NCBI RefSeq assembly: GCF_003711515.1
Contig: NW_021167084.1
Location: 352,621 to 416,620, forward strand
DNA from: Sodiomyces alkalinus F11
Taxonomy: Eukaryota > Ascomycota > Sordariomycetes > Glomerellales > Plectosphaerellaceae
Length of the DNA: 64,000 nucleotides
Direction of reading: 5' to 3'
Shown here: positions 1-10,859 of the stretch, piece after piece
How the letters are laid out: each line of letters opens with the position of its first letter
Numbering within the stretch: position 1 is the first letter of the stretch
The notes under the pieces: model-generated
What the model saw: the letters and a program-made list of their open reading frames with translations, nothing else
Told to the model about the DNA's origin: nothing
Databases searched by the model: none
Translations under genes and position numbers: made by a program

Positions 1-326
1 TCCGGAGAAGCCCTCATTATCCCGGAGTGACTTGCTCGCCGTCCGAAATGCTTTGGCTGTGATGTTCTCTGTTCTCGCTGAACATGTCTGACAGATATGC
101 CTTCAGATCTCGGCGAGAGCACTCCGACGTCTCGGGCAAGATGGTGACATCGGAGACGGATGACTTTGTCATAGTGGCGAGGCCGCGAGATTGGTTGGCG
201 AAGAGTGCAAACGTGGGAATCTGAGTTGAGATTTGCTCTTTGCTCGGTTTGAAACTAAACGCTAACAGAGAAGAGGTTCAACTTCCGGTCCAGTGCCATG
301 GTGGTGCGGGCCCTCGGGGACCTCGG
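1..326. other. No recognisable gene at the window start
   Basis: I see no reading frame with family resemblance here. It would be the position of the N-terminal half of the DUF2264-like gene that becomes recognisable at about 327, but no matching protein sequence is visible in any frame. It is either diverged beyond recognition or replaced. Confidence 0.4.
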
Positions 327-1018
327 CATCTTGTGGCCTGGCTCCGAGGGATCAACGGGAAGAAAATGCCCGCCAACAACTGGCGCTGGTTCCGCATATT
401 CACGAACCTCGCCTTGACCAGAGTCCTCGGCGAATCCCGGAGAATGAAGTCTCGCAACAGGTCGTGGACGACTTTGCCATGCTCGACTCGTTCTACCTCG
501 GCGAAGGCTGGAGCAGCAACGGCCTGTGGGGAGACGAGATGTCCCAAGCCGAATACTACCCTGGGAGTTTCGCCATGCAGTTTGCGCAGATTCTGTATGT
601 CTACTTTGCTGGCTACGGGGATGCCGTGAGGGCGGAGAGGTATAGACAGCAGGCCAGAGAGTTTGCTGTCCAGTTCTGGAGGCTCTTTCATCAGGATGGT
701 AAGTTGTTTCCCCGTTTCGCATTCTAAATCTGGACTCGACGAAAGTGCAAAGGTATGCGCTTACACGACACGCTACACGACACACAGGAGCCGCCATCCC
801 CTTCGGCCGCAGTCTGACCTACCGCTTGGCATTTTCCGCATTCTGGTCCGTCGCCGCTTTGGCCAAAGTCGACCTGCCTCTCACCATAGGACAAGTGAAA
901 GGGGGTCTTGCTCCACCGCTTGCGCTGGTGGGCGGCCGACGAGCGAGCCACAATGTTCCGCCCCGACGGGACTCTAAGCATCGGCTTCGTCTACCCGAAC
1001 CAGAGATTAAGATGCTGA
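327..1018 (+). pseudogene. Decayed DUF2264-family gene
   Basis: Three pieces in different frames carry DUF2264-like motifs. The first, in frame 3 from about 327, includes [14 protein letters not shown]. The second, in frame 2 from about 445, includes [14 protein letters not shown] and ends at a clear intron (699-787). The third resumes with [13 protein letters not shown] in frame 1 and shifts to frame 2 near a G-run at about 901-905, giving [17 protein letters not shown] before a stop at 1016-1018. At least two single-base indels break the frame (about 430-450 and about 900), and both the N-terminal portion and the C-terminal part of the family are missing. The intron still has good splice sites (gtaagt and cacag) and joins GAT-G to GA-GCC in frame, so decay is recent enough to leave splicing signals. 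DUF2264 proteins are of unknown function; some are predicted to resemble glycoside-processing alpha/alpha barrels. Sequencing error could explain the indels but not the truncation at both ends. Confidence 0.65.
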
Positions 1019-1034
1019 CGATGATCAACTGTCG

Positions 1035-1699
1035 CTACCCCAGCAACCCACACATAGCAAGAATGACGGCATCCGAGTCCTTCTCAGCGTTCACATCGCC
1101 AAGGTACCCGAGCTTCCCATCTCCAACGCGCGCGAACGCGACCGCCGTCTCTTGCGGCGTATTCACACTCGTCGGGGGGAAAACCATAGACTCGACCACG
1201 GACTCCTCATTCGAAACATACCACGACTGCTCGGGCGTCACGTTCCTCACAAACAGCGCTTTCTGGCTATACCGAGGCGCGAGCCGCGCAGCCACGTCCC
1301 GGCCCACCGCCTCCCGGTTGAGCATGAGCGTGGTGGGTGGTACGAGCCGGACTCCCACGGCAAGCCCGCGACGGCGAAAAACGGCTTCATGTCTGGCGGT
1401 AAGACCTGGCCGCTGAAATGGCCCGTGACCACGGCGGGGCCCCCCTCCCGCACGTACCGGACGACGGCGTCCCAGACGTGGGCGTTCTCCGGGAGGGTGA
1501 GGCCCTCGTCGGTCACGAGGATGGCGGATGGCGGCGGCTGTTCGGACAGGAGACGCATGGCCGAGGTTGCTTTCTTCACGCGTTGGACGTGGGCTTTGGA
1601 TCCCAGCTCCCGCAGGAGGGCGTCGTACATTTCGTCGAAGAAACCCAGAAGGCTGAGAGAGAGGAGAATAATTCGGGGCTTTGCGGCTTCGGTTGCCAT
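1035..1699 (-). pseudogene. Conserved fungal hypothetical protein, frameshifted
   Basis: Starting at the ATG at 1699-1697 the protein begins MATEAAKPRIILLSLSLLGF and runs with typical fungal codon use to [10 protein letters not shown]. The frame then changes near 1340 and continues as [14 protein letters not shown] through to ILAMCGLLG and a stop. Reading across needs one extra base: the sequence gives CAC-CC-ACC where a full codon is expected. The restored length would be about 221 residues with no introns. The segment with VWDAVVRYVREGGPAVVTGHF resembles ThuA-like or class-I glutamine-amidotransferase-like small fungal proteins; this is a weak resemblance and no catalytic assignment is made. 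It is convergent with the DUF2264 relic, with only 16 bases between them. It could be a functional gene with a sequencing error, since only one break is seen. Confidence 0.5.
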
Positions 1700-2073
1700 G
1701 GTTGCTACCTGATTCGTCAACGTTGGTTTTCTTATGGTCTCGACGTGACCGTGGGGCAAGCCTAACTTGAGACTCGCCGAGTCACTGACTGATGAACAAA
1801 CTTGTCTGGGTGATAGGGGCAAGCTTCATGAGCTTGGGGAAAGACGCGACAGTTGCGAGATATCTCTGAGTGAAGTCCGGGAGCCTCTGACACTGAAAGT
1901 GGCGGTGAAGGTGAAGGTGAGGGGAAGGGGAAGGGGAAGGGTAAGGGGAAGCACCAAGAAGGGTAAGGGCCAGAGTGGAGAAAAGAACAATCGTTGTAAC
2001 CTTTCGAAGGGACGTGATAGCGGCTAACGGCAAAAAGAACGTTGGCCTCTCGTGTCAAACCACCACCAAAAAT
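1700..2073. other. Intergenic, no gene seen
   Basis: Upstream region of the minus-strand hypothetical. It contains a purine-rich run (about 1900-1950, repeated GGGAAG and GGTGAAG units) but no supportable coding sequence. Confidence 0.5.
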
Positions 2074-2145
2074 GGAGCAGACCGGGATTGAACCGGCGAC
2101 CTTTAGATCTTCAGTCTAACGCGCTCCCAACTGCGCCACTGCTCC
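2074..2145 (-). tRNA. tRNA-Phe (anticodon GAA)
   Basis: The reverse complement folds as a complete 72-base cloverleaf. The acceptor arms GGAGCAG and CTGCTCC pair fully. The D-arm stem is GCGC/GCGC, the anticodon stem is TTAGA/TCTAA around loop CTGAAGA, and the T-arm is GCCGG-TTCAATC-CCGGT. The anticodon is GAA, which reads phenylalanine codons. There is no intron and the 3' CCA is not encoded, as expected in a eukaryote. The internal A and B boxes of a pol III promoter are present in the D and T arms. Confidence 0.96.
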
Positions 2146-4660
2146 AAGATGCCAAGAACCTGATGCTAATGATTTCTATACGATCATGCCCCAATGCCGG
2201 GAGAGCGATTCAGTGCAGTTGCTAGTATCCTTAGTCATGCAAAGCGAGGGGAGTTCCAGGGGATGATCGGGGCAAAAATGGCCGGAGGTCGAGGTAAGGC
2301 TAGCCGAGTAGCGACCAAACGGATAGACTTGGCACACTTGGTGGTCGCCAACAAAGTCCGCAAGTGCAAAGTACAACCGTCGAGTACGTGACATGTCCGA
2401 CAACGACAACAGTAAAGTCCCTTAGAAACGCACCAGGAGCACGCCGTCGATAATCGTGGCGAGCGACGTGATTTCCGACTGGACCTGGACGTGAAGATGG
2501 TTGCCGAGTTGTGTGGAGCTCCAAAAGACGCCAAAGACAAACGTCGAGCACCACCATTTTACCCCAAAGTTTTCGGATTTTAACTCAACACCGGAACCAG
2601 TAAGAAAGCCATGCGTTTGTCGACGCGTTTGTCGACGCACGTCCAATTGACATGACACTACGCTATGGCGTTGTCCGAGCTTTTGACTTTGTACGAATGC
2701 ACACGTGCACTTCTAGGTAAAACGTCCATCCAATCGACGAAGCAAGCAAGCTTATTAGCTGCTACGAAAGATCCGTGCTGGCGCTGTCGATCAATATACG
2801 GCGGGGAGGCTCGAGGTTGATGTCCGTGCGTACGGTACCTTGCATGATCTTACGAAGTACGTTCCTTACGTACCTTACCTTACTGACTTTTGTACTTTAT
2901 ACGTACCGAATCTGCTCCCACAGGCTGGAGCTTTTAGTATAGGTACCTAAGGTAGGTGCCTCCTGGGCCGTTGTGACAGCCAACGGCCGCAACGGTCGTC
3001 GCCGCATACCTTACCTTAGGTAGTCGGTGTTAGTCCCATATAACGTACGTCCGGTAGAAGCTACGTCGTCACAACTCGACGGCGAGGAGCGGAATCTCGA
3101 TTCTGAGTCTCTGGCTGTCGGTATGTGGTATGTACGGATACCTTGATAGATCCTGCTACAACCCGGTACTTCGTACGAAGTATCACGACTTTGATTCTGA
3201 TACCTAGGTACTTCTTAGCCATCCGTTACTTACCTTAGTAGGACGTCATGCTCTTTTCATTAACAGGGGCCGCCTGTTTCGTTTCGGCGTTCACAGAGAA
3301 TTGGGGGAACACGTAGGGGACCGACCCACTTAGGGTAAGGTGTGTAAGGAGTCCACAAAGTTCCCCTAAAAAGCCAAAGATCTTGTCGAGCCGTCAAACA
3401 CCAGTCCTTCCTCACCCCCGACTACATGGTCAAGGTGGACCAGGAGGAGCAGGAGAGAAGTACGGAGTACACGTGTAATACTCTGTACGCATACCCATGT
3501 AGGGCATAAGGGCTCAACATCTAAGTTAATATTCTGAGGAGAGGGATGATTGTGCGCTGCTTCGTCGGTGAGGCGGAGGTAAGGTACCTACATGACATGG
3601 CAAATGTACTCCGTGCTTGTCGCGAACTAAAATAAGGGCTTCATCAAGAACACAGGCAATTGCTCCCAACAGTCGCTCCTGCCTTGGTAGTAGTGTATTG
3701 CCTGATATTTCCGACCCTCTTTTATTACCCCACCCACATCTCTCGTTTTTCATCTTCTCCCAAACCCATGTCATGTCTATTGTCTACAACGTACCGTAGT
3801 CATCTCCGATTCTTCGACTTTTGTTTAAAAAATTCTCACATCATCTCGGATCCATTTCCATCTGTCTATGTACCCATACGAAATAAAAAATACGAAATAC
3901 GAAATACGAACATCCGAGTCTCGTCGACTCCAAGCCATCGATACGCAGCCCGACGACCCGAATCCCATGGCGCGCCCTGCACTTACAACTGCCGCGACAG
4001 GATGATTGATTTCCCACCCCAGGCCAGGAGATTCAAACATCTCGCCCTTTGTCCTATCCCCGATCTACCCCCTCTGCTGTCGCCAAGACGACCGCACCAG
4101 GACCTAGTGTAGTGCAACTTCTCCGCCCCCTCCCCCAGGTTTCTCCACATATCTCGAGTGGTGGTGCATTCAGTCTTCAGGCCTCTTGTTGAGCCCTGGC
4201 AATTCGTTCTATTGGTCCATGTCGGAACCTCGGAAACCAGGGCAAATTCCCAGCAGTCTGGAGGAGGGTCTTGTCTTTGCCCCTTGGCTGACACCCATTG
4301 AATGGCTGGCTGACTCTGAAACTTTGTAAGCTCTCTTCTCCCCAGCAGGAACAGGAATCTTTGTTCTCGGTTGGTAGGTAATAACGGACTTGGCCGACTA
4401 GGAAGACTGAAGACCACCAAGCAAGTACTTGTACGGGCTGGAGCCTCCCTTGAAAGAAAGAAGAAGAAAAGAAGAAGAAAAAAACCCAGAACCACCGAAA
4501 AAAAAACTACAGGTTCACACCTCCACACATCGGTCGCCTCCCTTTCAACCTGCCCCAGAACGTCTTGATTGTCGGGATGCGCCTGGGGAACTCTTTTCGA
4601 ATCCATGTCACCTGGATGCGTTCAACACCCACCCTGCAACCGCGTGGGTGACGCGCCGAG
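2146..4660. other. Long intergenic region rich in TACCTTAGGTA-type palindromes
   Basis: I see no supportable gene in these 2.5 kb. Between about 2830 and 3240 there are repeated short palindromic words built from TACCTTAGGTA and TAGGTACCTA. A short tandem of GCGTTTGTCGAC occurs near 2612-2640. The last few hundred bases before 4661, with pyrimidine tracts, are the likely promoter and 5' leader of the membrane-protein gene that follows. Confidence 0.5.
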
Positions 4661-5868
4661 ATGACGGTATATTTCGAGTCGAGCTGGGCCATCCTCAGCA
4701 CCATATGCTTGGCGAACAGCCTCTTCGGCCTCATGGTGGTGAACATCACCACGCTGTCGCGGGCCTCCATGGTCCCCATCGTCGTCTCGGTGGCCGGCGC
4801 AGTGGCCAACGGGTTGTGCTATTACGCATATTACGGCGACTATCCGCTGGTCAACACGGCTGCGGCTTCTGTTGTTGCAGACGTCATGTGGTTGGTGCGT
4901 CTTTCCTTTTTTTTTTTTTTTTTTCTGTTCTCAAGACCTGCACAAAACATACGTGATCCATCCGTCCATGCGAAAATTCGTCTCCTAACCTACGGGCTAC
5001 CACACAAATGTAGATCCAAGAAGCGGGCGTGTCGTTCTACAGCTACATCATCCTCGTCCGCATCCTCTTCGATTGGAACCTGAGAATCTTCAAGACGCTG
5101 TTCTGGTCCATCATGTGCATCATCACCGCCACGAGAGTAGCGATTGCGACCTTCCGGGCCGAGGCCATCCTCAACAACGACCCGCGCGCCCAGTACATCA
5201 TTAACCGCCTCCACGTCGGCTATTTTACGGGCATCGCGCTGGTGGAATGCGTCAGCGCCTTCTACCTGCTCCGGAAATTCGCAAGCGTCAGGCGAACGTC
5301 AGTGCGCGCCTCGCTGCCGACGGCCTTCTTCCGACATCTCATGCGGAGCACCGAAGTCCGCCTCGCCGCTCTCGCCCTCATCGGCACCTCGCGAGCCCTG
5401 ACGTATTACTCTCACCCTTCGTTCCAGAGGGCCTCTTCCGTTGCTAGCCAGATCGATCGCTTCGTGTACACGCTAGAGTGCATGTTTCCCATTATGCTCT
5501 TGTACGTCATTCTCGCCACCATTGTCGATTGTCCCCCCTTTCACTCGACCGTCTCTTTGGGTTCGTGATGTGCTGACGAGGAAACAAAAACAACGTGCTA
5601 TAGCATCGACATGCTCGCTTCGAAACTGGTCTACCACAACGAGAGGGAGCAATACTCGCTCCCGCGCATCGACACGGGCAGCAGGGCGCTGCACGATGAC
5701 TGGAGTAACTCGTGGTCGCGGGGTTCGAGGCAAGATAGACAGCAATTGCACTCGGTGTCGTCGGGGGCGCGGGACGAGGAGCAGATCGAATCCCAAGTGT
5801 CGTCGCGCTGGGAAGAAGCGATCGAGAGACCGCCGAATGCAAAGCTTACACATACACATCCACCATAG
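4661..5868 (+). CDS. Fungal multi-pass integral membrane protein
   Basis: The model has three exons, 4661-4894, 5014-5501 and 5604-5868, encoding 328 residues. Both introns have GT-AG borders (gtgcgt...tgtag; gtacgt...tatag) and keep the frame. The first two-thirds is a run of hydrophobic helices: WAILSTICLANSLFGLMVV near the N-terminus, then YSYIILVRILF, FKTLFWSIMCIITATRVAI, VGYFTGIALVECVSAFYLL, RLAALALIGTSRALTYY and a final helix around CMFPIMLF. This gives roughly seven membrane segments, followed by a polar tail of about 100 residues that is likely cytosolic. The architecture is like fungal seven-helix orphan receptor-type proteins, but I recognise no diagnostic motif and do not assign a ligand. 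Intron 1 begins with a long T-run just after the donor. Confidence 0.8.
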
Positions 5869-6337
5869 CCAACGAGTGGAGTGGAGTGGAGTGGAGTGGA
5901 CTTGGGGTTTGAAAATGCGAAAGGAAAAAAAGAAAAAAAAGAGTCTTCCCGTTCATCGTTCACACACGTCTTGACAGCCAACTTGTCTGGGTACAGGACA
6001 AAATATCAATCAGGTGATCTGCCGTACTTTTTCTTTTCCTCTATCACATTTCACAAAACGCGATCCTTGAATCCTGGACCCCACCCCCGCCGCTACCCTT
6101 GACCTATCATTCGCTCACCTTCGGAGAAGAACTCCGGCCTGCGTCAGACACGACAGTTAATTGGTCGACGTTGAATGACGTTCGCTTCCCGTACACTTGT
6201 CCCTCGACAATCCGCCATCGACACCATAATTCATGCGACGGCAACGAAGGCAACGGAAGCGACGACGTAATCATTCACATTCAACCTCACCTTGACCCTA
6301 CCTGGACCTAGCTGGACCCCTACCTGATACGTAAATC
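5869..6337. other. Intergenic with a GAGTG pentanucleotide repeat
   Basis: The (GAGTG)n microsatellite at 5874-5900 lies just after the stop codon of the membrane-protein gene, so probably in its 3' untranslated region. The rest shows no gene and includes the upstream region of the small gene at 6338. Confidence 0.5.
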
Positions 6338-6616
6338 ATGGGCGACACGACGAAAAAGTCAAAAACTCCTCCCTCATCAGCCGGCACACCCTCGGGTGGT
6401 CCAAACCGGAGAGTTGACGTGTTTCTCGCCTTGGTCCGCAAGGACATGCTGAACACTAGAATCCACACATATTGGCCTGTGTAAGTATTCTTTTCCTTCC
6501 CCCGCTTACTTGGCTTCTCATGACGAGGCATTCCTGAGACTAATATCGTCAATAGCTACGTCGCGTATGGACAGAAAGCCTACCACATGATCGACATACT
6601 TACCGCTCACGAGTGA
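6338..6616 (+). CDS. Small two-exon protein of 67 residues, unknown function
   Basis: Exon 1 (6338-6480) and exon 2 (6556-6616) join across a 75-base intron. The intron has donor gtaagt, a branch-like ctaat and acceptor aatag. The join turns an immediate TAA into CCT-GTC-TAC and gives a 67-residue protein ending ILTAHE before TGA. The start has a strong context, with A at -3 and G at +4 (atcATGG). The protein begins with a lysine, serine and proline-rich stretch (MGDTTKKSKTPPSSAG) and then a more ordered segment, VFLALVRKDMLNTRIHTYW. There is no signal peptide. I do not recognise the family. The intron quality, exact frame rescue and start context are the evidence; a chance open frame remains possible. 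Confidence 0.5.
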
Positions 6617-7170
6617 GCCCTTGACGGGCAGACTACTGAGTGGTCACGTTTACCATAATCCTCGGAAAGACGTCTTATGCTGTGGGTCAGAGTTTCATAA
6701 GGACACATTGGCGTTGCGTTACATGATATGGCATTCCTGGGCTACTTATTTCTTTGTAGGGGTCCTCGCGTCTCACATTGTCCCTGAATCATCATTTCCC
6801 CCTCAACTTCTTAAATGAATCCCAAGGAGAGCTACCGCTATATATTTCAACTCTAAAGGGCTGTGTCATTCGGGCGACGACGATGGAGAAAGTCGTGGTA
6901 ATAGATGCGAGGACCAGAGAAGGTCGAGGGCCGTCTATGGCCTCATCCATCGCAAGACCAATACGAACAACAACACACATATCAAGACAAAAGGGAGTGC
7001 CGCACGTCGAGAATGGTTGAGGTTTTGTTTTTATTTTCTTTCTCATTCCTAACGTGACAAAGTCCTGTCATTCATTTCATTGTTTTATCATACCAATACC
7101 CTCCACGGGATCCTTCATTTTCCCATCACATACATCCCCATCCACAACAACACCCTCGACCCCCAATCCT
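6617..7170. other. Intergenic, no gene seen
   Basis: Sits between the small gene and the 3' end of the minus-strand AtuA-family gene. No supportable coding sequence; the right part is probably the 3' untranslated region of the latter. Confidence 0.5.
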
Positions 7171-9205
7171 TTAGATCCGACCCCTCCGAAGGAACTTGTT
7201 GGGAATATCCACGTACTTGGCACGCAGATACTCGCACAGGTTCTTACCCAGGGTATCATACTCGCTGGTCGAGTTGAACCCACGGTCCAAGTGATCCCTC
7301 AGGAGGAAATGCACGGCCCGAACACCCGGGATCTCAAACCTCTCGATCCTCTTGCCCTTGTTGCTCCCCTCCAGCATCTGGCTAACCTTGTCGATGGTGA
7401 GGACGCTGCGCAGCCACTCCCACTCGTCGTCGTGGCGGACCCAGAACCCGACGTTGGCGTCGCTGGCCTTGTCGCCCGAGCGGCCGCCGACGACCCAGCC
7501 GAGGGGACCCCGGGTGGTGGGGCCAAAGGAAGAAAGGTCGGCGGGCTCGACGGGGTCGTAGCTCTTCTGGTCGCGCGGGTAGGCGGTGGTCACGTTCTTC
7601 TGCACGGGGATGTCGATGGTCTTGCCCGCCCAGGGGAGCTCGACGCGGTGCTTCACCTCCGACTGCGGGAGCAGGGTCACGTAGTACTCGTAGAAGGGCT
7701 TGCCTTCGGACTGGCGCTGGTCGTTGCCCAGGGTGGCGCCGGGGCAGGACTGGAGGAAGTTCTCCATGCACCAGCGGTTGAATCCTGGAGAAAGGGGGGT
7801 GTTAGCGGGGGAGAAGGAGGTGAGGGGAGAAGGAGGTCGGAGGACAATAGGAACATACCGGGCACATCGAGAGTGGACTTGTCGACAAGCTCACGGCGCC
7901 TGGTCTGGACGAAAACGCGCATGTCGACGGTGGCGACGTCCTGGTTACGCGGGTTGGGAGGGCAGTAGCCGTTCAGGCTGAACTTGAGGCAGCTGAGATC
8001 CTTGACGGCATCGCCGATGGAGTGACGGACCTGGCGCTCGGTCCACTCGGCCTTCTCCTCGAGGTCGAGGCCGCAGATGTAGTAGTGGAACTCGGCCTGG
8101 TAGCCGCCGAAAGCGGTGAGGCCGACCTTGGTGGTGGCGGGGGCGGGGAGGCCCTTGACGCCGGTGACCTGGACGCGGTCGGGGCCGAGCTGGGTCATGA
8201 CGATGCCCTCGAGGTTGGCGGTGACGTCGGAGCCGTAGTAGAGCGGGCCCTGGATCTCGTAGAGCAGCTGCGAGGAGACGGTGCCGACGGAGACCTCGCC
8301 GCCGGTGCCGGGCTCCTTGGTGATGACGCAGGACCCGTCGGCCTCGACCTCGGCGATGGGGAAGCCGATGTTCTCGCACTTGTCCATCAGGCGCTTGAAG
8401 CCCGAGAAGTAGCCGCCGCACACGTACGAGGAGCACTCGATCAGGTGGCCGCACACGAGCGAGCCGGCGAGCTGGTCCAGGTCGGTCTCGCGGTCCCAGC
8501 CGTGCCACCACATGGAGGCGCCGATGGTGGGGGCGGCGTCGGCGACGCGGCCGGCGACGACAATGTCGCAGCCCTGACGGAGGGCTTCGGCGATGCCAGC
8601 ACCACCGAGGTAGCACCTGGGGGGGAGGGTAACCGGTTAGCATGAAAGGGTCTTGATCACATGCAAAGGAAGGGATGGTAAATTCGGTGGTAGGGTACTT
8701 ACTGGGCAGCCTCAAAGTACTCCATGTGACCCCACTCCTTCAGGGGCTTGCCGGTCATCAAGCTGGTAAACTCCTCGCCATTCTCATACATCCTGCGCAC
8801 GGTCTCGGTCACCTCATCACCGTTGATCCAGCCGACCTTGAGGTCGAGGCCCTGGGCCTTGATCTCGGCCTCGACGAGGCCGGCGAGCATCTCGGTGTCG
8901 CTGGCGCCGGCGTTGACGGCGACCTTGATGTTCTTGGACTTGAGGTAGGGGAGGGCGGGGCTCAGGTTCTCCATGAAGGTGGGGTCGAAGAGGCCCTGGG
9001 GCTGCTCGGTGAGCTGGCCCTCGTTGAGGAGGCGCTCGTTCTGCTTCTTCTGGGCGCCGTGGAGGGTCATGGTGCACTCGGAGAGCCAGTCGCCGATGAT
9101 GCAGTCGATGTCGCAGTTCTTGGCCAGGTCGCCGATGGCGCGCTGGCGGTCGGAGAAACCGCCGGACGAGCCGGCGATGCGGATGGCCCGCTTGGCAGAA
9201 GGCAT
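7171..9205 (-). CDS. AtuA family protein (DUF1446, acyclic terpene utilisation-like)
   Basis: Three exons on the minus strand (9205-8703, 8616-7859, 7784-7171) encode 624 residues. Introns of 86 and 74 bases have gtaagt...ccag and gtatgt...ccag borders and preserve the frame. The start MPSAKRAIRIAGSSGGFSDR leads into the glycine-rich N-terminal motif of the AtuA family. It is followed by CDIDCIIGDWLSE, NIKVAVNAGASDTEML, GCDIVVAGRVADAAPTIGASMWWHGW and the C-terminal AtuA-like domain with WVVGGRSGDKASDANVGFWV. The length fits fungal members. AtuA was named from bacterial citronellol and geraniol catabolism gene clusters; in fungi the substrate is not established, so catabolic use of an isoprenoid or related acid is only an inference. 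No targeting signal is evident. No pathway partner genes lie next to it. Confidence 0.9.
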
Positions 9206-9296
9206 GATGGCTGTGATGCGTTACGACTGCTTTGTTGTGTTGGAGGTTTGGGGGGAGGTGTTCCTAGGGAACAAGGGCGGGCACGGGGGAGTAGTT

Positions 9297-9362
9297 GGAG
9301 GAGGGTGGAGGGTGGAGGGTGGAGGATGGAGGATGGAGGATGGAGGATGGAGGAGGGAAGAT
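9297..9362. repeat. GGTGGAG / GGATGGA minisatellite
   Basis: Tandem 7-base units, first GGTGGAG then GGATGGA, run about 90 to 160 bases upstream of the AtuA-family start codon, within its probable promoter or 5' leader. Confidence 0.85.
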
Positions 9363-9610
9363 GGAGAAGCAGTCGATGGTCTGTGAAATGAAGCAGCGAG
9401 ACCTTGATATAATGCTACAGGACTTCGGGGTCCCGTATATATGCGCATCGGAAAACGCATCGTTCTTACAAGTTGATCACTTTCCGGCAGACCACATCCC
9501 CTCGCCCACTGCTTTCCATCTCGGTGGGTTGTCATGTCATGGCGAGATCCGACACCACAGAAACCGGAGTCTGTTAACCTCTGGTCGATAGACTGGAGGT
9601 TCCTACATTC

Positions 9611-9655
9611 GACTGGACGGACAGGACGGACAGGACGGGCTGGACGGACTGGACC
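9611..9655. repeat. GGACGGACA-type tandem repeat
   Basis: Imperfect tandem units of GGACGGACA and GGACGGGCT in intergenic DNA. No coding role is seen. Confidence 0.75.
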
Positions 9656-10859
9656 AGAACAAAGCCTTAACCCCGGAGAGAGACGAGATGATAACCCCGT
9701 CTTCCCCGTATCCCCTGATTCCCCTCTATCGGAAAGGAAGGATGCAAACGCTAGGGGCGAGCTACAGGTGAAAAAGAGGTCTCAGGAACAAGATCGGGGG
9801 GCGGGGTGGGGAGAAAGGGGGTTCCTGTGACTGCTTTTTACCCCACCGGGTGTGGGCGGCGGCGGGAGGCGAAGGACGGAAAATCATATCCAAACTACGG
9901 AGTCTTGAAGACTTAACCTATGCCGTCCTCCATCCTTTTTGTCCCCAGCAAAAAGAAACCTAGTTTGAGGTAGTTTGTGAAGACGACTCATGATCGGGTG
10001 TTTGGGGCTTAGGGGGTTTCCAGCCTGTTGCATCAAGGAAGGAAGTTCAAGGTTGACCCGGAGTCCGGGAGTCAGGACGGGGGCTCGGGGAGTGGACTGA
10101 CTGATAAGTGATAACTCCCGTCGGTAACGGTGTACACCGGTGAAGTACACGGTACACGGTACACGTGTAGAGGGGGAAGTCCGTGGGGCCCGGGGAGGAG
10201 GGGAGGGGAGGGGAGGTGACGGGTCGGAGGCGGGGTACTTTTGGAGAATTTGGGGATTCGAGGGGGGGTAATTTGGGGGTTTCCTCCGAGTCCTCCCCTG
10301 AGTCCCCTCCAATACATGCATGGTACTAATTTCTAATCTTTTGGTTTCCTCGGTCAGGTTTGAATTTTGCAAATCTGCCTTATTAGTGAGTCTTGTGAGT
10401 TAGGTACGTAAGGTAGGGCGGATACCGAGTCCCGAATCGAATAGCCGAGGAATAAAGAAGGTTCTCGTCCTCTATTCGTAAATCCCAAGAGCCCAACACT
10501 AGTACCTTGCCTAGTAAGGTGCCTCGCCCCCTAGGCACCGGCGCCGCCACACATACAACGTAGGATAGACATTACCCGGAAAGTCGTTGGGCCGAATCAT
10601 ATGAGTTTAGCTATACGTTTCATGATTCGTGTCTTGCATGGCTTGAGGGATGGAACTAGCGAAAACACATGAACCATTGGATATGGGGGCGGGCACAGGT
10701 AGAGGCAGTCAGACCGGAGAGAATTCTGGAAAAGACCATAAATGTATAAATAGATATCGTCGTCCATACATCATACATGGGAGAAAACTGACCTTGCCCG
10801 ACCCCCCGCTTCGCATTGCTCTCCCCAACCCGTTGCCCAATCTTGCGCCTAGTTACAAC

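Larger units (their letters stand above)
9206..10859. other. Intergenic with two minisatellite-like tracts
   Basis: Includes the promoter side of the AtuA-family gene, with a GGTGGAG/GGATGGA tract at 9297-9362 and a GGACGGACA-type tract at 9611-9655. A short TAGGTACGTAAGGTAGG motif lies near 10400. I see no gene. Confidence 0.5.
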
